64,000 nt of DNA from Gammaproteobacteria bacterium (lineage in GTDB: Bacteria > Pseudomonadota > Gammaproteobacteria > HK1). A program made the position numbers and the translations under genes. The stretch spans positions 1 to 64,000 of the forward strand of contig JAJFJT010000029.1 of NCBI GenBank assembly GCA_021773795.1, given 5' to 3'. Under the pieces are notes generated by a model that was not told the DNA's origin, ran no database searches, and was given only the letters and a program-made list of their open reading frames with translations. This document shows, in pieces, positions 10,850-20,679 of the stretch (positions within the stretch are counted from its first letter, which is position 1; every line of letters begins with the position of its first letter).

Positions 10850-10963
10850 ATGAAAGTTAGGGCATCAGTAAAAAGACTTTGCCGACATTGCAAAATCGTC
10901 AAGCGCAAGGGTGTGGTGCGCGTCATTTGCAAAGACGCACGACATAAGCAACGCCAGGGCTAA
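10850..10963 (+). CDS. rpmJ: Ribosomal protein bL36
   Basis: 37 residues: [20 protein letters not shown] followed by a tail ending in HKQRQG. The three cysteines and one histidine form the zinc knuckle of the zinc-binding form of L36 (Cys 11, Cys 14, Cys 27, His 32). It sits at its usual place between secY and rpsM. Confidence 0.97.
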   Translation: MKVRASVKRLCRHCKIVKRKGVVRVICKDARHKQRQG

Positions 10964-10978
10964 GAACTGGCAATATCC

Positions 10979-10998
10979 CTTGCCTTAGAAGTGGCAAG
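10979..10998 (+). promoter_or_regulatory. Hairpin in the alpha-operon leader
   Basis: CTTGCC / GGCAAG 6-bp stem with an 8-nt loop between rpmJ and rpsM, followed downstream by a T6 run at 11015-11020. In E. coli the S4 protein represses the alpha operon through a pseudoknot in this interval. Whether this stem is part of a similar structure cannot be decided by eye. Confidence 0.3.
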
Positions 10999-11043
10999 AC
11001 CTTAAAATCAAGAGCTTTTTTGCGTTTCTAGGAATCTAGTCGT

Positions 11044-11400
11044 ATGGCGCGTATTGCAGGCGTAAATATCCCCGATCGGAAGCACGCGTGGGTTTCCCTC
11101 ACGGCGGTGTATGGCATTGGTAGTACCCGGGCCTACCGCATCTGTAAAGATGCTGGTATTCAGGCGGATACACTGGTGAAGGATCTTACTGAGGCCGAGT
11201 TGGAGTCGGTGAGAACGGAGGTCGTTAAGTACGTTATCGAAGGCGATTTGCGTCGTGATACCGCAATGAATATCAAGCGGCTCATGGATTTGGGCAGCTA
11301 TCGGGGTATCCGTCATCGTCGTGGTCTGCCCACCCGGGGGCAACGAACCTCCACCAACGCGCGTACCCGTAAAGGGCCACGCCGTCTCATTCGAAATTAA
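11044..11400 (+). CDS. rpsM: Ribosomal protein uS13
   Basis: 118 residues starting [14 protein letters not shown], with the helix-two-turn-helix segment and the C-terminal [15 protein letters not shown] tail that reaches the tRNA-binding P site. First gene of the alpha block after rpmJ. Confidence 0.98.
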   Translation: MARIAGVNIPDRKHAWVSLTAVYGIGSTRAYRICKDAGIQADTLVKDLTEAELESVRTEVVKYVIEGDLRRDTAMNIKRLMDLGSYRGIRHRRGLPTRGQRTSTNARTRKGPRRLIRN

Positions 11401-11417
11401 CCGGCGACCGAAAGACT

Positions 11418-11807
11418 ATGGCTCAGGAAAAAGTTCGCAGCAAGAAGAAGGTTAAGCGCAATATCGCTGATGGCATCGCTCACGTGCATGCCTCCTTCAA
11501 TAACACCATCATCACCATTACCGATCGACAGGGTAATGCCCTGGCTTGGGCTACCGCGGGTGGTAGCGGTTTTCGCGGATCCCGTAAAAGCACCCCTTTC
11601 GCTGCTCAGGTTGCGTCTGGTCGTGTTGGCGATATGGTCAAAGAATTCGGCATGATAAATCTTGAAGTTCGTATTAAAGGCCCAGGTCCGGGGCGAGAAT
11701 CTGCTGTCCGTGCCTTGAATAACGCGGGTTTTAAAATCACTGGAATCACTGATGTTACCCCGATTCCCCACAATGGCTGTAGGCCACCCAAAAAACGGCG
11801 CGTTTGA
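11418..11807 (+). CDS. rpsK: Ribosomal protein uS11
   Basis: 129 residues. It contains [18 protein letters not shown] and ends [16 protein letters not shown], the conserved platform-binding tail. The asparagine in HNGC is the residue known to form isoaspartate in S11 homologues. Part of the 30S platform near the Shine-Dalgarno helix. Confidence 0.98.
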   Translation: MAQEKVRSKKKVKRNIADGIAHVHASFNNTIITITDRQGNALAWATAGGSGFRGSRKSTPFAAQVASGRVGDMVKEFGMINLEVRIKGPGPGRESAVRALNNAGFKITGITDVTPIPHNGCRPPKKRRV

Positions 11808-11821
11808 CGCGGGAGTCAAAG

Positions 11822-12454
11822 TTGGCTAAGTATATTGGTCCTAAGTGCCGCATCTGCCGGCGCGAAAATGAGAAGCTCTTTCTGAAGGGAGAGAAGTGTT
11901 TTTCCGGTAAGTGCGCTATAGAGGGGCGTCCTTTTCCTCCTGGTCAGCATGGCCAAAGCCGTCGTCGCCCTCGGGTGTCTGACTACGCTTTGCAGTTGCG
12001 TGAAAAACAGAAACTGCGCCGTAGTTACGGGCTTCTGGAACATCAGTTCAAGCGCTACTATCAAGAGGCTGATCGTCGCAAAGGCTCCACCGGTGAGAAT
12101 CTCTTGCAGCTGTTAGAAGGTCGCCTAGATAATGTGGTTTACCGGATGGGTTTTTCCGCTTCCCGGAGCGAGGCACGCCAACTGGTGCGGCATAACGGGG
12201 TGGAAGTGAATGGGCGCAAAACTAACATTCCTTCCTATCAGCTAGATCCCGAAGACGCGATCAATGTGTCCAAGAACAGTGAGAATCAGCTGCGCATCAA
12301 GGCGGCTATGGATATGGCACGTCAGCGTGGCTTTGCCGATTGGTTGGATGTAGACCCCGAGAAATTGCACGGTGTTTACCGTGCACATCCGGAACGAGGA
12401 GAGCTCTCGGCGGATATTAACGAACATCTCGTGGTTGAGTTGTATTCCAAGTAG
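11822..12454 (+). CDS. rpsD: Ribosomal protein uS4, zinc-binding form
   Basis: 210 residues from a TTG at 11822, which gives the family start (M)[14 protein letters not shown]. An upstream TTG at 11804 overlaps rpsK and lacks a ribosome-binding site, whereas GGGAG at 11810-11814 fits 11822. Four cysteines near the N-terminus (CRIC, then KCFSGKC) make this the zinc-binding variant, unlike the zinc-free E. coli S4. S4 nucleates 30S assembly and can repress the alpha operon. Confidence 0.96.
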   Translation: MAKYIGPKCRICRRENEKLFLKGEKCFSGKCAIEGRPFPPGQHGQSRRRPRVSDYALQLREKQKLRRSYGLLEHQFKRYYQEADRRKGSTGENLLQLLEGRLDNVVYRMGFSASRSEARQLVRHNGVEVNGRKTNIPSYQLDPEDAINVSKNSENQLRIKAAMDMARQRGFADWLDVDPEKLHGVYRAHPERGELSADINEHLVVELYSK

Positions 12455-12488
12455 GTTGTCGTTTCCCTCATCAGGAGTTACAGGATAA

Positions 12489-13496
12489 ATGCAGGCCAAC
12501 GAAATCGAACTTCTTAAACCACGTCAGGTGGAAGTGCGGGAGCTCGGGAAAAATACCGCTAAAATTATTATCGAGCCTCTGGACCGTGGTTACGGACACA
12601 CCCTTGGGAATGCCCTTCGGCGCGTTCTTTTATCCTCCCTGCCGGGGCAGGCAATCGTGGACGTCGATATTGATGGCGTATTACATGAGTACAGCACCAT
12701 TGAAGGTGTTCAGGAAGATATTACCGAGATTTTGCTTAACCTCAAAGGCGTGGCAGTTCGCTTAAATGTCCACCAGGAAGTTGAACTAAACCTAAATCGT
12801 AAGGGCCCGGGCGTGGTAACTGCGGGGGATATCGAAGTCGACCACGACATTGATGTTATCAATCCGGATCATGTGATTGCTCACCTTAGCAAAGAGGGTG
12901 AGTTGAATATGAAGTTGCGCATCGAAACCGGGCGTGGTTATCAGCCGGCAACGCAGCGCAAGGTAGAGGCTGAGGAGGATGAAGAGGCTTCGGTCGGTCA
13001 TTTGGTGCTTGATGCATCTTTTAGCCCGATAAACCGGGTTGCTTATCAGGTCGAGAGTGCCCGGCTGGAACAACGCACTGATCTGGATCGCCTGATACTG
13101 GAGATCGAGACCAATGGCACCATCGATCCGGAAGAGGCAGTGCGACGCGCTAGCGCGCTATTGCAGCAGCAGATCGCGGTTTTCTTTGATCTGGAGGGCA
13201 GCCCAGAGCAGGAACCTGCAGATGCCGGGGCTGAGATTGATCCGATACTATTGCGTCCCGTAGACGATTTGGAGCTCACGGTACGCTCGGCAAATTGTTT
13301 GAAGGCCGAAAATATTTATTATGTTGGGGATCTGATTCAGCGGACAGAGGTCGAGTTGCTGAAGACGCCTAACCTTGGCAAGAAGTCACTCACCGAGATT
13401 AAGGATGTGCTCGCTTCTCATAGTCTGTCTTTGGGTATCCGGCTGGAAAATTGGCCGCCGCCTGGACTGTATGATGAGGCCGAGGCTGCGGTTTGA
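12489..13496 (+). CDS. rpoA: RNA polymerase alpha subunit
   Basis: 335 residues. The N-terminal dimerisation domain has [20 protein letters not shown]; the C-terminal domain (about residues 250-320) has the DNA- and activator-binding determinants [17 protein letters not shown] and [14 protein letters not shown]. It assembles core polymerase and contacts UP elements and activators. It lies between rpsD and rplQ as in all gammaproteobacteria. Confidence 0.98.
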   Translation: MQANEIELLKPRQVEVRELGKNTAKIIIEPLDRGYGHTLGNALRRVLLSSLPGQAIVDVDIDGVLHEYSTIEGVQEDITEILLNLKGVAVRLNVHQEVELNLNRKGPGVVTAGDIEVDHDIDVINPDHVIAHLSKEGELNMKLRIETGRGYQPATQRKVEAEEDEEASVGHLVLDASFSPINRVAYQVESARLEQRTDLDRLILEIETNGTIDPEEAVRRASALLQQQIAVFFDLEGSPEQEPADAGAEIDPILLRPVDDLELTVRSANCLKAENIYYVGDLIQRTEVELLKTPNLGKKSLTEIKDVLASHSLSLGIRLENWPPPGLYDEAEAAV

Positions 13497-13535
13497 ATCG
13501 TAGTCTGATTATTAAGCCTCTTTTATAAACTGATT

Positions 13536-13573
13536 CCGTAGGCGCCATCAGGTAGTACTACGGGCCTTTTTTT
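13536..13573 (+). terminator. Possible attenuator between rpoA and rplQ
   Basis: A CCGTAG / CTACGG stem with a 16-nt loop is followed closely by GGCC and T7 (13567-13573). It sits 13 nt before the rplQ start codon. The stem is short and rplQ belongs to the same operon, so it would act at most as a partial terminator that lowers rplQ transcript. Confidence 0.4.
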
Positions 13574-13585
13574 GGAAATTCTGGC

Positions 13586-13969
13586 ATGCGTCATCGGAAA
13601 AGTGGTCGTCAATTAAACCGGACATCGAGTCATCGAAAGGCGATGTTCAGGAACATGGCGGTCTCGTTGCTACAGGAAGAACTCATTCGAACCACGGTTC
13701 CCAAGGCCAAGGAACTGCGGCGTGTCGTGGAACCTTTGATTACTGCTGCAAAAACTGATGGTGCTAGCCGCCGCCAGTTGGCATATTCGCGGCTACGTGA
13801 TCGCTCGACGGTAGGCAAGCTCTTCGACGAACTGGGACCTCGCTACCGTGATCGTCCTGGTGGTTATCTGCGCATTTTGCGCTGTGGCTTCAGGCCAGGA
13901 GACAAGGCACCAGTCGCCGTTGTCGAGTTGGTGGACCGCCCTCAGCCAGAAGAAGAATCAGAAGACTAA
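13586..13969 (+). CDS. rplQ: Ribosomal protein bL17
   Basis: 127 residues with [20 protein letters not shown] at the start and [20 protein letters not shown] near the end. L17 sits at the back of the 50S tunnel exit. Last gene of the ribosomal supercluster; a strong terminator follows immediately. Confidence 0.98.
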   Translation: MRHRKSGRQLNRTSSHRKAMFRNMAVSLLQEELIRTTVPKAKELRRVVEPLITAAKTDGASRRQLAYSRLRDRSTVGKLFDELGPRYRDRPGGYLRILRCGFRPGDKAPVAVVELVDRPQPEEESED

Positions 13970-13972
13970 CGA

Positions 13973-13999
13973 AAGCCGGGCTTAGCCCGGCTTTTTTTT
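13973..13999 (+). terminator. Rho-independent terminator of the ribosomal supercluster
   Basis: A perfect 9-bp stem AAGCCGGGC / GCCCGGCTT with a TTA loop runs into T8. It lies just after the rplQ stop and separates the ribosomal operon from the next gene. Confidence 0.9.
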
Positions 14000-14047
14000 A
14001 TCCAAAAACTACTGACGCTGTTTGAAAGAGTATCGGGAAGGAAATAC

Positions 14048-14785
14048 GTGATTCTGCTGTTTACGGACTTCGGTTCAGCCGGTCCCTACACCGGGCAGCT
14101 GCAGGCAGTATTGCATCAACAGGCGCCTGGGATCAGGGTTATTAATCTGTTTTCTGATGCGCCTGCATATAATCCCACCGCCGCTGCCAGCCTGCTTTCC
14201 GCATTTAGCTCCAGTACCCCACCGGGCAGCATATTTTTATGTGTGGTTGATCCGGGTGTCGGAAGCGACGCTCGAATGCCCATCGTGCTTTACACGGGTG
14301 GGCGCTGGTATGTGGGGCCAGATAATGGGTTGTTCGGTCTATTGGGTACCGATGGTGCCGATACGGCTTGCTGGGAAATTCATTGGCGCCCGCAGCAATT
14401 ATCTAACACCTTTCACGGACGTGATTTGTTTGCCCCTGTAGCAGCGGCACTGGCACAGGGGGAACGGCCGCAGAAACCTCATTACCAGCGGCGCTGTATG
14501 CCTAGGGTTAGTGAGGACTCACTGTCTCCGCAGCTAATTTACCTGGACCACTATGGCAATGCGTGGACCAGCGTACGTGCGGAGTATTTGCGCCCGGACA
14601 CCCGTTTGCGGGTAGCCGGCCAAGTATTCGGTTATGCGCGAAATTATGCGGAAGTGGCTAAGGGCACCTGTTTTTGGTACCAGAATTCTAGTGGCTTAGT
14701 GGAGCTGGCGATAAATCAGGGTAATGCTGGTCGCCGCTATAATCTCCGGGTGGGGTTAAGGCTGGAGATTATAGCGGCGGCTTAA
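14048..14785 (+). CDS. SAM hydroxide adenosyltransferase (DUF62 family)
   Basis: 245 residues from a GTG start. Homologues cleave S-adenosylmethionine with water/hydroxide to adenosine and methionine. The family triad can be picked out: Asp68 in VVDPGVGS, Arg76 in DARMP, and His123 in TFHGRDLF; the C-terminal barrel follows. It lacks the loop typical of fluorinases as far as I can judge, so hydrolysis rather than halogenation is expected. It starts 49 nt after the rplQ terminator and converges on ssb with a 3-nt gap. The biological role of this family is still unclear. Confidence 0.88.
   Translation: MILLFTDFGSAGPYTGQLQAVLHQQAPGIRVINLFSDAPAYNPTAAASLLSAFSSSTPPGSIFLCVVDPGVGSDARMPIVLYTGGRWYVGPDNGLFGLLGTDGADTACWEIHWRPQQLSNTFHGRDLFAPVAAALAQGERPQKPHYQRRCMPRVSEDSLSPQLIYLDHYGNAWTSVRAEYLRPDTRLRVAGQVFGYARNYAEVAKGTCFWYQNSSGLVELAINQGNAGRRYNLRVGLRLEIIAAA
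14732..14779. terminator. Perfect 16-bp inverted repeat at the convergent gene ends
   Basis: CGCCGCTATAATCTCC (14732-14747) is repeated exactly inverted at 14764-14779 with a 16-nt spacer. It lies wholly inside the last codons of the SAM hydrolase gene, just before the convergent ssb end. It lacks a T tract. It may stop readthrough or protect 3' ends in both directions. Confidence 0.5.
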
Positions 14786-14788
14786 GGC

Positions 14789-15244
14789 TCAGAACGGTAT
14801 ATCGTCGTCAAATTCTGCGGTGGGCGCTGCGGGGGCAGCAGACGGTGTTGCCGAAGAACGGGAACTGGGCGCTGAACGGGCCGGTGCGCTATAGCTTCCG
14901 GAATCCCCGCGGCCATCAAGCATCTGCATATCGTTGGCGACAATTTCGGTGGAGTAGCGGTCATTGCCGTCTTTACCCTGCCATTTTCGGGTTTGTAATC
15001 GGCCTTCAATATAGACCTTGGCGCCCTTTTTGAGATATTCGGCGGCAATTTCACCAAGCCGTCCAAAGCAGACTACGCGGTGCCACTCGGTACGCTCCTG
15101 ACGTTCGCCGCTTTGCTTGTCTTTCCAGTTATCGGTGGTTGCAAGGCTTAGATTTGCTACCGCACCGCCACTAGGCATATAGCGTGCTTCGGGGTCGGCG
15201 CCAAGATTGCCGATTAGAATGACCTTGTTAATACCTTTTGCCAT
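14789..15244 (-). CDS. ssb: Single-stranded DNA-binding protein
   Basis: 151 residues. The OB-fold (about 1-110) starts [19 protein letters not shown] and contains the DNA-stacking WxxR region; a Gly/Ser/Ala/Pro-rich linker follows. The acidic tip DDDIPF, which recruits repair and replication partners, is intact. It is near uvrA with a transporter gene between, a layout shared with Pseudomonas-type genomes. Confidence 0.97.
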   Translation of the reverse strand: MAKGINKVILIGNLGADPEARYMPSGGAVANLSLATTDNWKDKQSGERQERTEWHRVVCFGRLGEIAAEYLKKGAKVYIEGRLQTRKWQGKDGNDRYSTEIVANDMQMLDGRGDSGSYSAPARSAPSSRSSATPSAAPAAPTAEFDDDIPF

Positions 15245-15351
15245 GAATGTTCTCCGTCATTGTGTCGGCCTTCCTGGCCAACGGATTGGAAGATTAGGGG
15301 TGCGAGTATTGCTAAAAACAGGAGGCACTATCACCCGGGTGGAAAATAACT

Positions 15352-16707
15352 TTACCCTTCGGTGGATGCGAATGCACGCAAGGAGTCCTCGTCCAGCTCG
15401 TGCCGCTCGACCTTGAGGTAGGCGAGGCCTTCATTAACTCGAACGACCGCTTCAACAACGCCACGAACTGCGTGTAGCCGTTGTTCTATATCACTGCTGC
15501 TCTCGGTGCTATTTATCGGAAGACGAAGTATGCGGTTACTGAGTGGGCGTGGAGTACGCATACCACCGGCAATGATTAACCAGAGTAGCGAGAGCACAGA
15601 ACACAGGGCGAACACACCACTAAAGCCGTACAGGTGGTGTAGCCAACCGCCACTTAGTCCACCAAGAAAGGCGCCGAAAAACTGTGCGGTAGAGTAGACC
15701 CCGAGCACACTGCCTCTCTTGTCGGCAGGGGCTAACCGCGATGCTAGTGAAGGTAAATTGGCTTCCAGGATATTAAAGCCGGTAAAAAATAGCAGCATCA
15801 ACAGGATGATTACGGTGGCTTGGGATTGGGAGGCGTAGAGCCCGCCCTCCGCAAGTATCAGGAGGCCGATTGCCGCCAGAAAAACGGCTTTTTGTCGGCC
15901 ATGACGTTCAGCTAGCAGTATGGCGGGGAGCATGAACAATACAGAGCCCAGCAGTACCACGAGATAGATCCACCAGTGGTCAACCCGATGGATTCCGGCT
16001 TTTAACAGGCTGAGTGGGAGCACCACAAAGGTGGCGGTCATCACCAGGTGCAGTAGCAATATTCCCAGGTACAGGCGAACTAACTGCGGATCACGAAGCA
16101 GAGCAAGAAACTGTCGGGGCTCGGCCTCAGTGTCGCGATGGAAACGTTCATCCTTCGGGTCACTGACGGTCAGGTGTAGGAGGACGACGGCACCAAGGGC
16201 AAGACCGGCAGTGGCCCAGAATATCCCCTCCATACCAACCCAGCTGCTGAGTACTGGGCCCAGTATCAGTGCCAAGGCAAAGGCACCGCCAATGCTTGCG
16301 CCGATCATGGCCATGGCTTTGGTGCGGTTGTCTTCGTGGGTAAGATCGGCGGTCATGGCCATGACCGCGGCGGCGATGGCTCCAGTACCCTGCAGGGCGC
16401 GGCCCACAATAACACCTAGCATGCTATCGGACAGGGCAGCGACTACGCTACCAAGGCAAAAGACAAGGAGGCCGATAGTGATCACCGGCTTGCGCCCGAT
16501 CTTGTCGGAGAGTCGTCCGAAGGGGATCTGGAAAATGGCCTGGGTAAGGCCGTATATGCCAATGGCGAGGCCGGCCAAGGTCGCGGTATAGCCGCTATAG
16601 CTTGTGGCGTGCAGCGCAAATACCGGCAGGATCATAAATAACCCAAGCATCCGCAGTGAGTAAATTCCGGCTAGGGATATAACGCTGCGGCGCTCTGATG
16701 GCGACAT
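15352..16707 (-). CDS. MFS transporter, YajR-like with C-terminal YAM domain
   Basis: 451 residues. Twelve hydrophobic segments with the MFS motif A loop [13 protein letters not shown] are visible, and a smaller copy lies in the second half. After the last helix a soluble stretch of about 60 residues ([14 protein letters not shown] onward) resembles the ferredoxin-like YAM domain of E. coli YajR. The substrate is unknown; efflux is inferred from the family. Transcribed toward ssb, divergent from uvrA. Confidence 0.85.
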   Translation of the reverse strand: MSPSERRSVISLAGIYSLRMLGLFMILPVFALHATSYSGYTATLAGLAIGIYGLTQAIFQIPFGRLSDKIGRKPVITIGLLVFCLGSVVAALSDSMLGVIVGRALQGTGAIAAAVMAMTADLTHEDNRTKAMAMIGASIGGAFALALILGPVLSSWVGMEGIFWATAGLALGAVVLLHLTVSDPKDERFHRDTEAEPRQFLALLRDPQLVRLYLGILLLHLVMTATFVVLPLSLLKAGIHRVDHWWIYLVVLLGSVLFMLPAILLAERHGRQKAVFLAAIGLLILAEGGLYASQSQATVIILLMLLFFTGFNILEANLPSLASRLAPADKRGSVLGVYSTAQFFGAFLGGLSGGWLHHLYGFSGVFALCSVLSLLWLIIAGGMRTPRPLSNRILRLPINSTESSSDIEQRLHAVRGVVEAVVRVNEGLAYLKVERHELDEDSLRAFASTEG

Positions 16708-16736
16708 TCGGGTCGGATTGGAAATGGGGTAGACCT

Positions 16737-16766
16737 TTGCTTCATGAGGCGGGAGGCGCGTAATAT
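16737..16766 (+). promoter_or_regulatory. Candidate sigma70 promoter for uvrA
   Basis: TTGCTT and TAATAT hexamers are separated by 18 nt, 32 nt before the uvrA ATG. Each matches 4 of 6 consensus bases. No complete LexA box (CTGT-N8-ACAG) was found in this interval, only an isolated ACAG-type half. Confidence 0.35.
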
Positions 16767-16797
16767 TAACAGTTTGCCTTCAACTTCGGCCATCCTT

Positions 16798-19656
16798 ATG
16801 GATCTCATCAAAATTCGCGGTGCACGCACCCATAATTTGCAGAATATCGATCTGGAATTGCCCAGAGATCGACTCATCGTGGTTACCGGCCTGTCCGGTT
16901 CCGGCAAGTCTTCGCTGGCCTTCGATACCATCTATGCCGAGGGGCAGCGGCGCTATGTGGAATCTCTTTCCGCTTATGCCCGGCAGTTTCTTTCCATTAT
17001 GGAAAAGCCGGATATGGATCATATCGAGGGTTTGTCGCCGGCTATTTCCATTGAGCAGAAATCCACCTCGCACAATCCCCGTTCCACCGTTGGCACCATT
17101 ACCGAGATTTACGACTATCTCCGCCTGCTTTTTGCGCGTGCTGGCGAGCCTCGCTGCCCCCATCATCAGCTCCCTCTGCGCGCCCAGATCGTGAGCCAGA
17201 TGGTCGACCAGGTGTTGGCGCAACCTGAGGGCTCGCGTCTGATGCTGCTGGCTCCCGTGGTGCACGAGCGTAAGGGAGAGCATCGTCAGGTGCTGGAAGA
17301 GTTGCGTGCCCAGGGCTATATTCGGGTTCGTATCGACGGCGAGGTGATGGAAATCGATCAGGCTCCGGAATTGGGTCGCTACCAGTCCCACACGGTGGAA
17401 GCTGTAGTCGATCGCTTCAAAGTGCGTTCCGATCTGCGCTTGCGTCTGGCGGAGTCCTTCGAGACCGCCCTGGGATTGGGAGATGGGCGCGCGCAAGTGA
17501 TGTGGATGGACGAGCCGGAGCGTGCAGAACTGGTATTTTCCTCGAAATTTTCCTGTACCCAATGCGGATATAGCCTGCAGGAGCTGGAGCCACGTCTGTT
17601 TTCCTTCAACAATCCGGCCGGGGCTTGTCCCGAGTGTGATGGCTTAGGGGTGAAGTCTGTTTTCAGTCCAGAAAAGGTAGTTAGCCACTCAGAACTCAGC
17701 CTGGCGGGTGGCGCGGTGCGTGGTTGGGACAGGCGTAATGCCTACTACTATCAGATGCTACAGGCACTTGCTGAGCATTATGGCTTTGATATGGACCTGC
17801 CCTTCCATACGCTTCCCGAGGACGTCCGCCAAGTACTTCTCTACGGCAGTGGGGAGGAAAAGATCGACTTCCGCTATGTTCACGAGAAGCGTGGCCACCG
17901 CCGTCGGCAGCCCTTTGAGGGGGTGATTCCGAATATGCAGCGCCGCTATCGGGAAACCGAGTCCGGTGCGGTGCGCGAGGAACTGGCAAAGTATCTGACT
18001 AGCCAATACTGCCCTGCTTGCCATGGGCAGCGTCTAAATGAAGGGGCGCGCAACGTGTATGTGGCGGAGCAAAATTTGCCGCAGATCACCAGCCTGCCCA
18101 TAGCGCGGGCCCTGAAGCTTTTCACTGAGATGCATCTTGAGGGTCAACGTGGGGCAGTGGCTGAGCGGATTCTCAAGGAAATTAATCAGCGGCTCACTTT
18201 TCTGGTGGATGTGGGACTTGATTATCTCTCTCTGGATCGCTCGGCAGAAACCCTGTCGGGAGGTGAGGCCCAACGGATTCGCCTTGCCAGCCAGATTGGC
18301 GCGGGGCTCGTTGGCGTCCTGTATGTGCTGGATGAGCCCTCTATCGGTTTGCATCAGCGTGACAATCGCCGTTTGCTCGATACCCTGATACACCTGCGTG
18401 ACATTGGTAATACGGTGATCGTGGTGGAGCACGATGAGGAGGCGATCTACGCCGCTGATCAGGTGGTAGATATGGGGCCAGGTGCCGGTGTACATGGAGG
18501 CCATGTGGTGGCTCAGGGGACGCCTGCGGAAATTGCCCGTAATCCCGCCTCACTCACCGGGCAATATCTCTCAGGCCGGCGCAGTATCCGGGTGCCTGAA
18601 AAACGGGTTACCGTAGACTCAGAACGGATGCTGAGTCTTTATGGTGCTACAGGCAATAACCTTAAGTCGGTGAATCTGCGTGTACCGCTCGGGCTCATGA
18701 GCTGTATTACCGGCGTTTCTGGTTCGGGTAAATCCACCCTGATCAATGACACGCTGTACCGTATTACCGCCCGTCATCTCAACCATGCCAATTTAGATCC
18801 CGCCCCCTATGCCACCATCGAGGGGCTGGATGCCCTCGACAAGGTGGTGGATATAGACCAGAGCCCCATCGGTCGCACTCCGCGTTCAAATCCGGCCACC
18901 TACACGGGTTTGTTTACCCCCATTCGTGAATTGTATGCAGGCACCCCCGAGGCTCGTTCGCGTGGTTATACCCCCGGGCGCTTTAGTTTCAATGTACGAG
19001 GCGGGCGTTGTGAGGCTTGCCGTGGTGATGGGGTAATTAAGGTGGAGATGCATTTCCTGCCGGATATATATGTGGCCTGCGACGTTTGTCAGGGCAAGCG
19101 CTATAACCGTGAGACCCTGGATATACGCTACAAGGATCGCACTATCCACGAGGTGCTGGAAATGACTGTGGAGGATGCACGGGAATTTTTTAGTCCGGTG
19201 CCGGTGATTGCGCGTAAGCTTCAGACCCTGATGGACGTGGGGCTCTCTTATATCAGGCTGGGGCAGAGTGCCACCACTCTCTCGGGGGGCGAGGCACAGC
19301 GCGTCAAACTTTCCCGGGAACTCTCCAAGCGTGATACTGGCAGTACCCTGTATATCCTCGATGAGCCCACCACCGGATTGCATTTCCACGATGTAGAGCA
19401 GTTGCTACAGGTGCTGCACAAGCTGCGGGATCGGGGTAATACGGTGGTGGTTATCGAACATAATCTTGACGTCATCAAGACCGCTGACTGGATTATTGAT
19501 CTCGGTCCTGAGGGTGGGGACGGTGGCGGTGAGATTGTGGCGGAGGGTACACCTGAGGTAGTTGCCAGGGGCGACAATGGAAGCACCTCTCATACCGGGC
19601 ACTTTCTTGCCCGCGTGCTTTCCACGGCACAGCAGCTGCAGGCTGGGGCTGTGTAA
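16798..19656 (+). CDS. uvrA: Excinuclease ABC subunit UvrA
   Basis: 952 residues from ATG 16798 ([14 protein letters not shown]); an upstream in-frame ATG at 16744 would add 18 unconserved residues. It recognises bulky DNA damage with UvrB. Two ABC ATPase modules are visible: Walker [15 protein letters not shown] and [14 protein letters not shown], and two LSGGEAQR signatures. Zinc-binding CxxC pairs lie in CTQCGY/CPECDG and in [14 protein letters not shown]. Full length and apparently intact. Confidence 0.98.
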   Translation: MDLIKIRGARTHNLQNIDLELPRDRLIVVTGLSGSGKSSLAFDTIYAEGQRRYVESLSAYARQFLSIMEKPDMDHIEGLSPAISIEQKSTSHNPRSTVGTITEIYDYLRLLFARAGEPRCPHHQLPLRAQIVSQMVDQVLAQPEGSRLMLLAPVVHERKGEHRQVLEELRAQGYIRVRIDGEVMEIDQAPELGRYQSHTVEAVVDRFKVRSDLRLRLAESFETALGLGDGRAQVMWMDEPERAELVFSSKFSCTQCGYSLQELEPRLFSFNNPAGACPECDGLGVKSVFSPEKVVSHSELSLAGGAVRGWDRRNAYYYQMLQALAEHYGFDMDLPFHTLPEDVRQVLLYGSGEEKIDFRYVHEKRGHRRRQPFEGVIPNMQRRYRETESGAVREELAKYLTSQYCPACHGQRLNEGARNVYVAEQNLPQITSLPIARALKLFTEMHLEGQRGAVAERILKEINQRLTFLVDVGLDYLSLDRSAETLSGGEAQRIRLASQIGAGLVGVLYVLDEPSIGLHQRDNRRLLDTLIHLRDIGNTVIVVEHDEEAIYAADQVVDMGPGAGVHGGHVVAQGTPAEIARNPASLTGQYLSGRRSIRVPEKRVTVDSERMLSLYGATGNNLKSVNLRVPLGLMSCITGVSGSGKSTLINDTLYRITARHLNHANLDPAPYATIEGLDALDKVVDIDQSPIGRTPRSNPATYTGLFTPIRELYAGTPEARSRGYTPGRFSFNVRGGRCEACRGDGVIKVEMHFLPDIYVACDVCQGKRYNRETLDIRYKDRTIHEVLEMTVEDAREFFSPVPVIARKLQTLMDVGLSYIRLGQSATTLSGGEAQRVKLSRELSKRDTGSTLYILDEPTTGLHFHDVEQLLQVLHKLRDRGNTVVVIEHNLDVIKTADWIIDLGPEGGDGGGEIVAEGTPEVVARGDNGSTSHTGHFLARVLSTAQQLQAGAV

Positions 19657-19688
19657 AACAACTTACTGAATTAAAAGGGGAAGTCAGC

Positions 19689-20621
19689 GTGTCAGCTTTA
19701 ATCTGCGGTTCCATGGCCTTTGATAGCATCATGGTGTTTCACGATCGGTTCAGGAACCATATCCTGCCGGACAAAATTCATATGTTGAGTGTCTGTTTTC
19801 TGGTGCCGGATCTGCGGCGGGAATACGGTGGTTGCGCGGGGAATATTGCCTATAATCTGGCACTGCTCGGTGGTGATCCCTTGCCCATGGCTGCGGTGGG
19901 CAAGGACTTTGAACCTTATCGGGCCTGGCTTGAACAGCGAGGGATTCCTTGCACCCATATTGAGGTATACGAGGACAACTATACCGCCCAGGCATTTATC
20001 ACCACGGATCTGGATGACAATCAGATTACCGCCTTCCATCCAGGGGCCATGGATCATGCACACCGGCAGGCCTTACCTCTCGATGCGGGCGTTTCCATCG
20101 GCATGGTGGCACCGGATGGTCGTGAAGGCATGCTCGAACACGCGGCCCAGTTTGCCGCTGCGGGTATTCCGTTTATCTTTGACCCAGGTCAGGGCCTGCC
20201 GATGTTTGGTAGTGAGGAGATCCAAGCCTTTATCGAACAGGCCAACTGGATCACGGTTAATGATTATGAGTGGGAGTTAATCCACGAGCGTACCGGCCTC
20301 GACGAGCGGCAGGTGGCGGCTAAAGTGGAAGCTCTGATCATCACCCGAGGCGCCCGTGGTTCGGCCATTTATACTGCCGGAAAATGTATAGAGGTGCCCG
20401 TAGCGAAGGCCACCGAGGTAGTGGATCCCACCGGCTGTGGCGATGCCTATCGTGGTGGGCTGCTCTGGGGGCTGATGAATGATCAGGACTGGGAAACCAC
20501 CGGTCGGGTGGCCTCGCTAATGGGGGCAATTAAGGTGGCGCATGCCGGCACTCAAAATCATCATTTTTCCGGGCAGGAGTTTGCGGCTCGTTTTCACCAA
20601 GAGTTTGGGTGTGCGCTTTAA
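19689..20621 (+). CDS. PfkB-family carbohydrate/nucleoside kinase
   Basis: 310 residues from a GTG start. The N-terminal YGGCAGNIAYNLALLGG binds the sugar; the C-terminal DPTGCGDAYRGG is PfkB signature 2, with the catalytic Asp and anion hole. The closest pattern I recognise is the adenosine-kinase-like group of proteobacteria, but the substrate cannot be assigned from sequence. It starts 33 nt after uvrA and may be co-transcribed. Confidence 0.85.
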   Translation: MSALICGSMAFDSIMVFHDRFRNHILPDKIHMLSVCFLVPDLRREYGGCAGNIAYNLALLGGDPLPMAAVGKDFEPYRAWLEQRGIPCTHIEVYEDNYTAQAFITTDLDDNQITAFHPGAMDHAHRQALPLDAGVSIGMVAPDGREGMLEHAAQFAAAGIPFIFDPGQGLPMFGSEEIQAFIEQANWITVNDYEWELIHERTGLDERQVAAKVEALIITRGARGSAIYTAGKCIEVPVAKATEVVDPTGCGDAYRGGLLWGLMNDQDWETTGRVASLMGAIKVAHAGTQNHHFSGQEFAARFHQEFGCAL

Positions 20622-20657
20622 GGTGTTCTGGTAGTTAAATCCGATAGACTCGTGGGA

Positions 20658-20679
20658 GTCAGCCTTCCGTCAGGCTGAC
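20658..20679. terminator. Hairpin between convergent kinase and GGDEF genes
   Basis: GTCAGCCT / AGGCTGAC, an 8-bp perfect stem with a 6-nt loop, straddles the stop codon of the minus-strand GGDEF gene. No T tract is present. Position between converging genes suggests a bidirectional transcription stop. Confidence 0.35.

Noticed and set aside
16741-16797. LexA (SOS) box in front of uvrA
   Set aside because: Only a half-site resembling ACAG was found; no CTGT partner at the right distance.
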